Shown here in pieces: positions 8,458 through 16,663 of a stretch of DNA of 41,161 bases; the stretch's first letter is position 1; the number at the start of each line of letters is the position of its first letter. This DNA comes from Brevinematales bacterium (lineage in GTDB: Bacteria > Spirochaetota > Brevinematia > Brevinematales > JAOACQ01), in the NCBI GenBank assembly GCA_020052515.1, contig JAGVOW010000060.1, positions 1 through 41,161 of the forward strand, read 5' to 3'. Position numbers and translations under genes: made by a program. The notes under the pieces are model-generated. The model made no database searches, was not told where the DNA came from, and saw only the letters and a program-made list of their open reading frames with translations.

Positions 8458-8659
8458 TTTCCCCCACGTGGGGGAACGTTTCCCCAATGTGAATTATCTC
8501 TTCCTCCACGTCCGGGGACTCTTCCCCGACGTGGATTATTGTTTCCCCCATGTGGGGGGACTCTTCCCCAACATGGATTATCTCTTCCCCCACGTGGGGG
8601 AACGTTTCCCCAATGTGTAGGAAGCTTTCCCCCATGTAGATTATTGTCTCCCCAATGAC
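8458..8659. repeat. 21-bp tandem repeat (minisatellite), about 9.6 units
   Basis: Nine full units of exactly 21 bp plus a partial one, typified by TTTCCCCCACGTGGGGGAACG alternating with TTTCCCCAATGTGAATTATCT. That gives a 42-bp higher-order period. Because 21 is a multiple of three, every frame repeats a heptapeptide (minus strand HVGEEII/HVGEESP), and several frames stay open by chance. No ribosome site precedes any of these frames. It ends about 50 bp before the start of the coiled-coil gene, so it occupies that gene's upstream region. Confidence 0.85.
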
Positions 8660-8668
8660 GCAAGCTAC

Positions 8669-8740
8669 AACCCCCTGGCCCCCTTTTTTAAGGGGGAATC
8701 TTCCGTTCCATTCCCCCTTAAAAAAGGGGGCCAGGGGGTT
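8669..8740. repeat. Perfect 31-bp inverted repeat (hairpin), family 4
   Basis: Left arm 8669-8699 (AACCCCCTGGCCCCC, then TTTTTTAAGGGGGAAT) and right arm 8710-8740 are exact reverse complements, separated by ten bases. The end of the right arm, GGCCAGGGGGTTGTCC, is then repeated directly at 8755-8770. This could terminate transcription of the TPR gene that ends at 8791, but its size and the extra direct repeat suggest a MITE-like element. Confidence 0.8.
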
Positions 8741-8790
8741 GTCCTTCTTCGCATGGCCAGGGGGTTGTCCCTCCGCGGTGAGGCGCGTCG

Positions 8791-9987
8791 TTACTTATAA
8801 ATCTTCTGAACAGCCTTTCCTTTAACAATGATCTTATTATCTTCGGTAATGCCGATAATCTCGCCGAATACCACAACCTTATCGCCGTTAAAAACATTCT
8901 GAAAACCGGTGTAATGCGTTTCCGCGATGCCTTCTACCAGAGCCTGATCCACAAAATTGATCAGCAGATCAAAGACGGTTTCCTTTCTTTCTTTGTGCTC
9001 TAAATTCACCGCCGTGCCGCTCCAGTAAACCGCCACGCCCTTGTATAAGAACGGAATTTTGATCACATCCTGGACCGGAGGCACAAAATCCAGGTTTTCG
9101 CTATTAGCCTCAGGAACAAAACCCTGAAGGATCAATATACGCTCTTTTATATAATCGCTCGCGTTTGAATTCAACAGTTCGTTAATCAAAATAAGCGCCC
9201 GGTTGCGCTTTTTTTCTTCCAGGAAAGATTTTGCCATATCAAACTTTCTCTTAACCTCTTCCTCAGAAAGCCTGATGTTATAATGCGCCCTTTCTGAAAC
9301 CAGTTTCTCAATATCCTGTATGGCCACATGCTTTACCCTGCCCCTGCCCAATCCTCTCTTAAAAGAATGATCCTGCCACCAATTAACCAGCGTTGGGTAG
9401 GACAAATAGGCCGCAAAGCCGATTGCCGCAAGGATAAATAAAACAAAGAAAAAACGCATTTGAGGCAGTGTGACCAGCTCCGATGGAAAATGCCGCAATT
9501 TATCCCACAGGCTTTCTTTTGGGATATTAACAAAAACAAAATCCGACGGCTTTGTCAGTGAAAAGAAAACTTTTGGGTCTTTTATGTTGCGGAGTTTTTC
9601 CAGATTGCTTTTGAGCTTTTGATTGTTTTGATCGGTATAAATAGCGTCCAATAAACAATTGATCGCCTGATCGACATCAGAACCTTCCAGAGCAATATAA
9701 GCCAACGCGTTCATCACTTCACTGTCATTGCGGTTGATGGAATTTACCCTTTGAAAAGATTCTTTCGCGTCTTCAAACCGCCCCCTCTGGATCTGACAAA
9801 ATCCCGCCAGTTTCCGGGCAAGCAGATCATCCGGTTTTTCCTCCAGATAAGCGAAAAGCAAGTCTTCCGTTTCTTTATACCTGGAAGAAGCCTGCCCTTC
9901 TCTTAATTTTTTAATGGCCTGCCGTAAAAGAATCTCCCCCTTTAAAGGGCTTTTCTTCGAACTTTTACTCTTTTTTACAATAACCAA
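8791..9987 (-). CDS. TPR-repeat protein with one transmembrane segment
   Basis: A 398-residue protein. Residues about 35-135 form helical TPR-like repeats (ARKLAGFCQIQRGRFEDAKESFQRV, then SEVMNALAYIAL), followed by a single membrane helix at about 178-200 (MRFFFVLFILAAIGFAAYL). The C-terminal half has a further helical region and a strand-rich end (KVVVFGEIIGITEDNKIIVKG). TPRs mediate protein contacts, so it may scaffold an envelope complex. The start is TTG 9987, with AGAGGAG about seven bases upstream, and it overlaps the antitoxin-like gene by 13 bp. No catalytic motif; function unknown. Confidence 0.7.
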   Translation of the reverse strand: MVIVKKSKSSKKSPLKGEILLRQAIKKLREGQASSRYKETEDLLFAYLEEKPDDLLARKLAGFCQIQRGRFEDAKESFQRVNSINRNDSEVMNALAYIALEGSDVDQAINCLLDAIYTDQNNQKLKSNLEKLRNIKDPKVFFSLTKPSDFVFVNIPKESLWDKLRHFPSELVTLPQMRFFFVLFILAAIGFAAYLSYPTLVNWWQDHSFKRGLGRGRVKHVAIQDIEKLVSERAHYNIRLSEEEVKRKFDMAKSFLEEKKRNRALILINELLNSNASDYIKERILILQGFVPEANSENLDFVPPVQDVIKIPFLYKGVAVYWSGTAVNLEHKERKETVFDLLINFVDQALVEGIAETHYTGFQNVFNGDKVVVFGEIIGITEDNKIIVKGKAVQKIYK

Positions 9988-10208
9988 AAGGCTCTCCTCT
10001 CATTCTGCTTTCTTTGCCATCCAATACCTCTAATATCTTTGATAGAAACATCACGATTTTTCCAGAGCCCAAACAAATTTTTAATTTCGGTTGTGTTTTT
10101 ACTTCTTTCTTTATCCTCTTCTTTAATTTCCAGATAAGGAAGCTCTTTCAAAAATTCTATCAGCCTTTCCGCCCTGCTCTGATTCTCAATATGAATCGTT
10201 ATATTCAT
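9975..10208 (-). CDS. Antitoxin-like small protein, no toxin partner
   Basis: A 77-residue protein. The N-terminal strand MNITIHIEN and the C-terminal motif LFGLWKNRDVSIKDIRGIGWQRK resemble antitoxins paired with PIN-domain (VapC-like) toxins, where LFG-W-x-D-R-D and a final arginine-rich tail are common. I use ATG 10208 because GGAGGG sits just upstream; the earlier in-frame ATG at 10241 has none. A PIN toxin would be expected next, but the downstream gene encodes a TPR protein. So it is orphan, or acts elsewhere. Confidence 0.55.
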   Translation of the reverse strand: MNITIHIENQSRAERLIEFLKELPYLEIKEEDKERSKNTTEIKNLFGLWKNRDVSIKDIRGIGWQRKQNERRAFWLL

Positions 10209-10251
10209 ATTCCCTCCGTTACCCTTTCTTCTAAATCTCACTCAATAAAAT

Positions 10252-10280
10252 ATAATACTCAGAAGATTATAAAAATTCAA
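10252..10280 (-). promoter_or_regulatory. Sigma70-like promoter for the antitoxin-like/TPR genes
   Basis: Minus strand TTGAAT, 17-bp spacer, TATTAT, about 45 bp before the ATG at 10208. It lies just past the prfB stop codon, giving the pair its own promoter. Confidence 0.5.
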
Positions 10281-10287
10281 GTAAAAT

Positions 10288-11377
10288 CTACTTCATCTTT
10301 AAATAGCCGATGATAAACGAATCAATATTGCCGTCCATGACCGACTGCACATTCTTGTTTTCAATATTGGTCCGGTGGTCTTTTACCATCGTATAAGGCT
10401 GAAAGACATAACTGCGAATTTGACTGCCCCAGCCAATGGCTTTCTTCTCGGGCGTATTCCTCGCCTTTTCTTCTTCCTGTTTCTGCTTCTCGTATTCATA
10501 AAGCTTGGACTTCAGCATTTTCATCGCCATATCGCGGTTTTGTATTTGCGACCGCTCAATCTGGCAGGCCACCACAATTCCCGTCGGAAGATGCGTGATG
10601 CGCACCGCTGACTCCGTCTTGTTCACGTACTGCCCGCCGGCCCCGCCAGCCCGGTAAGTATCCGTTTTTAAATCCTTTGGATCAATCACAATCGTAATAT
10701 CATCGTCGATCTCCGGCGAAACACAGACAGAAGCGAAGGACGTCTGGCGCTTGTCATTTGCGTTAAAAGGGGAAAGCCTCACCAATCGATGAATGCCGTT
10801 TTCCGGCCGGAGATAGCCATAACAATAACTCCCCTTTATAAAAAGCGTCACGTCTTTAATGCCGGCCACTTCTCCCGCGTCAAAATTTACTATTTCTACG
10901 GGAAATCCATGCCGTTCCGCCCAGCGCTGGTACATCCGAAGGAGCATTTCCGCCCAGTCCTGCGATTCCGTACCGCCGGCGCCTGGATGAATATTCAAAA
11001 AAGCGTTGTTCTTATCAAATTCGCCGGTAAACATCATCACAATTTCCAGCTTGTTCAACTCTTCCAGAAGCCCTTCATATTCTTTTTCCAGGACTTTCAA
11101 GGTTTCCTCATCGTCCTCGCTTTCCGCCAGCTCCGCAAACTCTTTCAAGTCAGAAACCTTTTTCCCGAAAGCCTCCCAGCCGCCGATTTCCTTCTCTAGG
11201 CCGGAAATTTTCGAGGAAATCTCCGCTGTCAGCTTGTGGTCATTCCATAGCTTTTCATCCTGAAGTTTTTCCTTTAATTTTGAAAGCTCCTCAATCTTTT
11301 TATCGTTCTCAAAGATACCCCCAGTCTTTATTAAATTCAGAGAGCATTGACCCCACTTTCTCTAGAAAAGCCGCCAT
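10288..11377 (-). CDS. prfB: Peptide chain release factor 2, with programmed +1 frameshift
   Basis: Ends translation at UGA and UAA. The main frame contains the peptidyl-hydrolysis motif GGQ (in RAGGAGGQYVNK) and the stop-codon recognition motif SPF (in RLSPFNAND). The gene starts at ATG 11377 with GAGG upstream. Frame zero gives 22 codons ending W-G-Y-L and then UGA (11309-11311). A +1 shift on CUU at 11312-11314 joins it to the second frame, which begins E-N-D-K-K and runs to 10288, for 362 residues in all, the expected length. An annotation starting in the second frame alone (TTG 11148) would lose about 76 N-terminal residues. Confidence 0.95.
11309..11322 (-). promoter_or_regulatory. prfB autoregulatory +1 frameshift site
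   Basis: Minus strand GGGGGTATCTTTGA: an internal Shine-Dalgarno-like G-run three bases before the slippery CUU followed by in-frame UGA. This is the same arrangement as in the known prfB frameshift of other bacteria. Low RF2 stalls ribosomes at UGA and promotes the shift, so RF2 adjusts its own synthesis. The next base is G. Confidence 0.93.
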
Positions 11378-11409
11378 ATTTTTTTCCTCACTTTTTACTT
11401 TATCCTATT

Positions 11410-11438
11410 ATTATACATACTATTAAGCCTAATGTCAA
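11410..11438 (-). promoter_or_regulatory. Consensus sigma70 promoter for prfB
   Basis: Minus strand TTGACA, 17-bp spacer, TATAAT, all at exact consensus. It predicts a leader of about 25 bases before ATG 11377. It is back to back with the sigma54 promoter of nifA. Confidence 0.85.
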
Positions 11439-11467
11439 CTGGATGAAAAGCGCATCATTGAGCGAAT

Positions 11468-11484
11468 TTGGCACAATATTTGCT
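11468..11484 (+). promoter_or_regulatory. Sigma54 (-24/-12) promoter of nifA
   Basis: TTGGCACAATATTTGCT matches the RpoN consensus TGGCAC-N5-TTGCW at every defined position. The -12 GC is at 11482-11483, so transcription should start near 11494-11496, only about ten bases before the GTG at 11506 and just at the GGAGG ribosome site. This implies nifA is itself activated by an enhancer-binding protein (itself or an NtrC type). Confidence 0.85.
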
Positions 11485-11505
11485 AAAAAATGTTTGGAGG
11501 TGTTT

Positions 11506-13125
11506 GTGGAATTACTCAAAGAAAAAAATAAAACCAACCGTGAATTGAATGAGCTTTCATTGTTATTTGAGATCAGCCGTGCTTTGAGTGAATCGCTGGA
11601 TTTGCGTTCGGTACTGAAGCCGGTCCTGAGGATGACGGCGGAACATATGGAAATGCTTCGGGGTACACTGACCATATTAAACCGCAAGACCGGGGAAATA
11701 TTTATCGAAGAAGCTTACGGCCTTCTCCCCGAAGAGCAAGCCAAAGGAAAATACCGGCTGGGCGAAGGCATCACCGGTAAGGTCGTAGAAACAGGCCAGC
11801 CGGCCATTATTCCTCAAATATCAGACGAGCCTTTGTTTCTAGACCGCACCGGTTCCAGAAAACGCCTCAACAAAAAGGACATTTCCTTTATCTGCGTTCC
11901 AATCAAAATCGGCAGCGAAGTCATTGGGGCACTTTCTGTTGACCGCTTATTCAGCGATAAGGTATCTTTTGAGGAGGATGTGCGGCTTCTTACAATTATT
12001 GCCTCCAATATTTCACAGGCGGTAAAACTCCGCCAGCTCGCGCAGGAAGAAGTAAAAAAGCTCGCGGAAGAAAATCTGCGCCTGCATGAGGAACTCAAAG
12101 ACAAGTTTAAACCGGCAAATATTATCGGAAATTCGAAAGCCATGCGCAATATTTATCCCCTCATAGAAAAAGTGGGAAACACGAACACCACTGTTTTGAT
12201 TCTAGGGGAAAGCGGTGTGGGTAAAGAAAAAGTTGCTCAGGCGATCCATTACGGCTCCTGCCGCGCCGACAAACCCTTTATTAAATTCAACTGCGCCGCT
12301 CTGCCCGAAAACTTGATTGAAAGCGAGCTTTTTGGACATGAAAAAGGTGCGTTTACAGGGGCCTCTTCCACCCGCAAAGGCCGGTTTGAACTGGCCGACG
12401 GAGGAACAATTTTTCTGGATGAAATCGGGGAAATACCGACTTCCATACAGACAAAGCTGCTGCGGGTTCTGCAGGAAAAGGAATTTGAGAAGATAGGCGG
12501 AAACGACTCTATCAAAGTAAATGTCCGCATTATCGCCGCGACTAACCGCAATCTGGAAATAGCTATAAAAGAGCGGATATTCCGGGAAGACCTTTATTAC
12601 CGTTTAAATGTTTTCCCTATTGTTGTTCCGCCTCTCCGGGAAAGAAAAACCGATATTTTACTTCTGGCCGATCACTTTATCGAAAAATACAACCGCGAGC
12701 ATGGAAAATCGATCAAGCGCATTTCCACTACGGCGATCGACCTCCTGATCTGCTATAATTGGCCGGGTAATGTGAGGGAACTGGAAAACTGTATGGAAAG
12801 GGCTGTCATATTGTCGGCTGATAGCGTTATCCACGGTTTTCATCTTCCGCCAAGCCTGCAGACAGGGAATTCCAGCGGCACGGAGAAAAGCGGGAGCCTC
12901 GAGCAGATGCTGTCTTACTATGAACAGGAAATGATTGCCGAAGCGCTCAAAAGCACCAGTGGAAATATTGTCCAAGCCGCCAGCCAGCTTGGTATTACAG
13001 AACGCATTATGGGCCTGCGAATTCACAAATACAACATCGATCCTCAGTGGTTTAAGAATTGGAATAAATCCTCGCAAAAAACCGAGCATGATGCTCGATT
13101 AGCGATCAGTTCAGAAATAACCTGA
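11506..13125 (+). CDS. nifA: Nif-specific sigma54-dependent activator NifA
   Basis: A 539-residue enhancer-binding protein that activates RpoN promoters. Domains in order: N-terminal GAF sensor (about 20-180), charged linker, AAA+ domain with Walker A GESGVGKE (near 234) and the sigma54-contact loop GAFTGA (281-286), then a C-terminal Fis-type helix-turn-helix (AASQLGITERIMGLRIHKYNID), whose wording is typical of NifA. I start at GTG 11506, five bases after GGAGG. The frame is open back to 11347, but that would lie upstream of the sigma54 promoter and overlap prfB. The cysteine motif linked to oxygen sensitivity in some NifA proteins is not seen between AAA+ and HTH, and no nifL is nearby. 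It converges on the nif operon's last gene. Confidence 0.9.
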   Translation: MELLKEKNKTNRELNELSLLFEISRALSESLDLRSVLKPVLRMTAEHMEMLRGTLTILNRKTGEIFIEEAYGLLPEEQAKGKYRLGEGITGKVVETGQPAIIPQISDEPLFLDRTGSRKRLNKKDISFICVPIKIGSEVIGALSVDRLFSDKVSFEEDVRLLTIIASNISQAVKLRQLAQEEVKKLAEENLRLHEELKDKFKPANIIGNSKAMRNIYPLIEKVGNTNTTVLILGESGVGKEKVAQAIHYGSCRADKPFIKFNCAALPENLIESELFGHEKGAFTGASSTRKGRFELADGGTIFLDEIGEIPTSIQTKLLRVLQEKEFEKIGGNDSIKVNVRIIAATNRNLEIAIKERIFREDLYYRLNVFPIVVPPLRERKTDILLLADHFIEKYNREHGKSIKRISTTAIDLLICYNWPGNVRELENCMERAVILSADSVIHGFHLPPSLQTGNSSGTEKSGSLEQMLSYYEQEMIAEALKSTSGNIVQAASQLGITERIMGLRIHKYNIDPQWFKNWNKSSQKTEHDARLAISSEIT

Positions 13126-13581
13126 TTAATTAACAGGCAACAAGTGCCAGCATATCATACTGGTTGCTTTCCAGCCAAGCTTCTTATAAAATTCCAGGGC
13201 TCCCAGATTGGCTCTGTCCGCAAGCAGTTCCATTCTGAGCGCGCCTTTTGAAAGGCCCCATAGAGACAATTCTTTCAGCAGCGCTTTTCCAATCCCTTTA
13301 TTGCGATATTCGGGAAAAACCACGAGGTCTTCCACTTTGAGGGAGAATCCTCCCTCCGCGGTAGAAACCGCAAGCTGCCCGGTCACCATCCCGACAACAT
13401 TGCCGCACAAATCCGCCGCCAGTACAATGTTATCTTCAACCCTTTCCAATAAAAGGCGGAGCCCATTTTCCTGTTTCTCAGAATGGGCAACAAAATCGGT
13501 TTCTATAGAAAAAAGATGCCCTAATAACTCAGTCATTTTTTTAACGTCCGCAGGCGTAGCTTTACGAATAGAAAATTTCAT
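13126..13581 (-). CDS. GNAT-family N-acetyltransferase in the nif operon
   Basis: A 151-residue acetyl-CoA-dependent transferase. Motif A is VEDLVVFPEYRNKGIGKALL (acetyl-CoA pyrophosphate loop R-N-K-G-I-G-K), followed by LLADRANLGALEFYKKLGWK, which is the GNAT motif B region. The start ATG 13581 overlaps the preceding stop as ATGA, so it is translationally coupled to the homocitrate-synthase-like gene and is the last gene of the nif-mod operon. The substrate is unknown; the context suggests a target linked to nitrogen fixation or a metabolite of it. Its stop codon abuts the nifA stop. Confidence 0.8.
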   Translation of the reverse strand: MKFSIRKATPADVKKMTELLGHLFSIETDFVAHSEKQENGLRLLLERVEDNIVLAADLCGNVVGMVTGQLAVSTAEGGFSLKVEDLVVFPEYRNKGIGKALLKELSLWGLSKGALRMELLADRANLGALEFYKKLGWKATSMICWHLLPVN

Positions 13582-15113
13582 ATCACCTCTTTCTGCAGGG
13601 CCCAATTCACGGCAGATAGTATGCTTTCCACCATTGCCTGGAAACCAGCTCCCAGATAAGATTCTCCTGAAAAACGCGCGCCTTTATATTCCAGAATGAT
13701 CTTTGCCGACGACCCGGCTTTGCTTTCTACAGCAGAATGAGTCCATTGCGACTCGAGAATCCGGATTTTATACGGAAGAATTTTTTGAAGGGCAAAAATG
13801 ACGGCGGATTCCACTGAATTTCCCTTTCCTTTCAAGAGAACATTCTTTTTCCCTGGCTTTCGCGCAAGCAAAATTTCCACTTCGTGATCGTTCTTCATTT
13901 TGAATTTATAAGAACAATTTCTCAGGGCATAATATGGTTTTAACTGAAAGTTTTTGAATGAAGACAGCCATTCTAAAAGATCCGTACCGCTCACGGCTTT
14001 TTTGCCTCCGGCAAATTCTTTGAAGCCAGAAAGACTTGCGGCAGCGCCTTCATCGCTCAATACAATCCCTGTAAAATCAAAGACAGCTTTTGAGAGCCCT
14101 TCTTTGCCGGAATGCTGGCTCAGTGCCAATTGATTATCATCCCGGCCGATTTTCACTGGATCAATAATGGAATAACTCATGGCATTCTGGATCATTCCAT
14201 ATTGGTGCATCCCCGAACTGTGCCGGAAAGCATTCCAGCCTGTAATTGGCTTGTTTGGCGCGGGCGCGATACCAGTCAAAGCCGATAGCAGATTGGCAGC
14301 GCGTGTAATTTCACCCATCCGGATCTGGCCAAAAAAAACATCGCTGTAAATGTCCCGCCGGCAATTCAGCGCCAGTACAACTTCTTCCAGAGCAGCGTTT
14401 CCCGAACGCTCCCCGATACCGCCAACTGTAACCTCAATCTGCTCCGCTCCAGACTTGACCCCGGAAAGTGTATTGGCAACAGCCAGGCCCAGATCATTAT
14501 GACAATGCACACTGATGCGCACCTTTTTTCCTGAAGGAATGACAACTTCTTTTTTTACCCTGCTTACAATCGCGCCGAATTCATCAGGATCAGCACAACC
14601 TACCGTATCAGGAATATTAATAATACTAGCTCCCGCATGGATAACCACAGAGTAAAATTCCAGCAGAAAATCCATTTCAGTCCTGGCGGCGTCTTCGGCG
14701 CCGAACTCGACCTCATCTACATATCCACGGGCAAATTCCGTAAAATGAGAAGCCATTTTTAAAACCTCAGATTTGGATTTATGGAGCTTGTATTCCCGAA
14801 GGATGGGCGACACAGGAAGAGAAAGATGAATTATTTTTTTACGGGCTTTTTGAATGCCGCGAACAGCAGAAATAATATCTTCTTTTCTGGCCCTTGCCAG
14901 CACAGAAACAAAAGATTTTGAAAGTGCTTCCGCTATCATTTCGACAGCCCTTGTTTCTTCAGGCGAAGCGTACGGAAAACCCGCCTCAATTATATCTACC
15001 CCAAGATTTTCTAACTGAAGCGCGAACATCAGTTTCTCCTTTTCCGATAACGAAAATCCCGGAGCCTGGCATCCGTCCCGCAGAGTAGTATCCAAAATTA
15101 TCAAATTTCTCAT
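13578..15113 (-). CDS. Homocitrate/2-isopropylmalate synthase family protein, probable NifV role
   Basis: A 511-residue enzyme that condenses acetyl-CoA with a 2-oxo acid. The TIM barrel shows DTTLRDG at the N-terminus, [12 protein letters not shown], the metal-binding [28 protein letters not shown], and HSSGMHQYG. Residues about 390-511 look like the LeuA allosteric dimer domain, which most NifV proteins (about 380 residues) lack. By sequence it could be LeuA. Its place at the end of a nif-mod operon favours making homocitrate for FeMo-co. Cys follows DG where many relatives have Glu or Asn. It starts three bases after modC ends. Confidence is high for the family, moderate for the substrate. 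Confidence 0.75.
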   Translation of the reverse strand: MRNLIILDTTLRDGCQAPGFSLSEKEKLMFALQLENLGVDIIEAGFPYASPEETRAVEMIAEALSKSFVSVLARARKEDIISAVRGIQKARKKIIHLSLPVSPILREYKLHKSKSEVLKMASHFTEFARGYVDEVEFGAEDAARTEMDFLLEFYSVVIHAGASIINIPDTVGCADPDEFGAIVSRVKKEVVIPSGKKVRISVHCHNDLGLAVANTLSGVKSGAEQIEVTVGGIGERSGNAALEEVVLALNCRRDIYSDVFFGQIRMGEITRAANLLSALTGIAPAPNKPITGWNAFRHSSGMHQYGMIQNAMSYSIIDPVKIGRDDNQLALSQHSGKEGLSKAVFDFTGIVLSDEGAAASLSGFKEFAGGKKAVSGTDLLEWLSSFKNFQLKPYYALRNCSYKFKMKNDHEVEILLARKPGKKNVLLKGKGNSVESAVIFALQKILPYKIRILESQWTHSAVESKAGSSAKIILEYKGARFSGESYLGAGFQAMVESILSAVNWALQKEVI

Positions 15114-15116
15114 ACG

Positions 15117-15989
15117 TTATCCATGATTTAATTTTGTTATGATTGGATTGAAAGCTTTTGCCGATATCCGGATGCGGTCCCCTACTTTCAACCCATCCGC
15201 GTCTGAACGGGTAACAACGACTTCTCCCGCGGTGTTGTCAATCGATAACTGAAGGACGATGAGAACGTCAGATTCTATTATTTTTAGTACTTCAGCATTA
15301 AAAGACAATTTGCGCGAAGAATCGCCTGTATTAAACAGTTTATCCGGGGAAATATTCATTTCCACATTACCGTTGTTTATTCCTATGACACGGGAAGAAA
15401 GCAAATAACTGTCCGCCAGATCATGACTGACCATAATCACCGTATGATTTTCCAACCGGCAAAGGTCTCTGATTTTAGTTCGCAGACAAGCCCTGAGATT
15501 TTGATCAAGTGCAGACAACGGCTCATCCAGAAGAAGTAGTTCACGTTCCGATGCAAACGCCCTGGCAATAGCGGCCCGCTGTTTTTGACCGCCTGAAAGC
15601 CTGTCGGGACGTCTGTTTTCAAGTCCGCCTAAATGAAAATTTTGGATCCAATAATCAATTTTATTTTTGTTTTTGTTGCCGTAAGCGATATTCTGATAAA
15701 TGGTCATGTTTGGGAACAACGCGTAATCCTGAAATACAAAACCGATATTCCTTTTCATTGTTGGCATTTTTTGTTTTTTGTTTGAATCATACCAGATTTC
15801 TCCGTTATTGAGAATACAACCTGAATCAGGCTCTTCCAATCCGGCGATCATTCTCAGGAGTGTTGTTTTTCCGCTTCCTGAAGGCCCCCTCAGTGAAACA
15901 AACTCCCCTTTCTCAATCGATAGCCTGATGTCCATAAAAAAAGAGCTGTCGGTTGAAGGATAATGTTTTTTCAAGCTGATATTCATCAT
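15117..15989 (-). CDS. modC: Molybdate ABC transporter ATP-binding protein
   Basis: A 290-residue cytoplasmic ATPase driving molybdate import. Walker A GPSGSGKTT, Q-loop FVFQDYALFP, signature LSGGQKQR, Walker B LLLLDEP and the switch histidine in VMVSHDL are all visible. A C-terminal TOBE-like region (about 225-290) is shorter than in E. coli ModC (352 residues), which carries two Mop repeats. The separate Mop-like gene upstream may supply that function. The start overlaps the modB stop as ATGA. Confidence 0.88.
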   Translation of the reverse strand: MMNISLKKHYPSTDSSFFMDIRLSIEKGEFVSLRGPSGSGKTTLLRMIAGLEEPDSGCILNNGEIWYDSNKKQKMPTMKRNIGFVFQDYALFPNMTIYQNIAYGNKNKNKIDYWIQNFHLGGLENRRPDRLSGGQKQRAAIARAFASERELLLLDEPLSALDQNLRACLRTKIRDLCRLENHTVIMVSHDLADSYLLSSRVIGINNGNVEMNISPDKLFNTGDSSRKLSFNAEVLKIIESDVLIVLQLSIDNTAGEVVVTRSDADGLKVGDRIRISAKAFNPIITKLNHG

Positions 15990-16663
15990 CTGGATTGCCC
16001 CGGGTTCAAATTTCTGTTCCAGGCATTGACCATAAAGACAAGCAGAATTGATATGCCTATCATAACAAAAGAATATACCGAGGCGCTCTGGTAATCAAGC
16101 ATCTCAACACTGTCAAAAATCGCTATTGAAGCAAGCCTGGTTTCGCCGGGAATATTTCCGCCGATCATCAGCACAACACCAAATTCTCCCAGCGTATGCG
16201 CGAATGTAATCGCCAGGGCATTAACAACCAACGGAACCATATTCGGCAATTGGACGGAAAACAGAGTTTTCATTTTACCTTTACCCAGCGATTCTGAAGC
16301 CTCGATGAGAGAAGCCGGTATTTGCGAAAGGCCGTTTTTCAGAGGCAAGAGCATAAAGGGCAAGGAATAAACGCAGGAGGCGATCACGAGGCCGGAAAAA
16401 TTGAATACAAGCCGTACATGGAAAACGGATTCAAGCCATAACCCGAAACCATTTCTGGGAGACAGAAATAAAAGCAGATAAAATCCGATCACCGTGGGGG
16501 GAAGGACCAGCGGCAATGTCAGGATTGTTTCCAACCAGATTTTCCAGGCGGATTTTGATTTACTCAGAAAATAAGCGATAGGAAGCGATACGAAAAATAA
16601 AACACATGTTGTGGCTATAGATAATTTAAAGGAAAGCAGAAAGGGCTGCCATTCGATATTCAT
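15986..16663 (-). CDS. modB: Molybdate ABC transporter permease
   Basis: A 225-residue inner-membrane protein with about five hydrophobic helices, including TTCVLFFVSLPIAYFL and ILTLPLVLPPTVIGFYLLLFL. The cytoplasmic EAA loop that contacts ModC is EASESLGKGKMKTLFSVQLPN. TLGEFGVVLMIGGNIPGET is the typical ModB/CysT signature. The length matches ModB (about 225-230). Start and stop overlap both neighbours by ATGA, so synthesis is tightly coupled. Confidence 0.9.
   Translation of the reverse strand: MNIEWQPFLLSFKLSIATTCVLFFVSLPIAYFLSKSKSAWKIWLETILTLPLVLPPTVIGFYLLLFLSPRNGFGLWLESVFHVRLVFNFSGLVIASCVYSLPFMLLPLKNGLSQIPASLIEASESLGKGKMKTLFSVQLPNMVPLVVNALAITFAHTLGEFGVVLMIGGNIPGETRLASIAIFDSVEMLDYQSASVYSFVMIGISILLVFMVNAWNRNLNPGQSR

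Noticed and set aside
8458-8659. CRISPR array
   Set aside because: Units are contiguous 21-mers with no unique spacers, and no cas genes are present.
8421-8663. Open frames over the 21-bp repeats (67 to 80 residues, both strands) as protein genes
   Set aside because: Frames stay open only because the unit length is a multiple of three; no ribosome site, and several frames are equally open.
11347-11505. Longer NifA starting upstream of 11506
   Set aside because: It would begin before the sigma54 promoter and overlap the prfB start; GTG 11506 has an ideal GGAGG.
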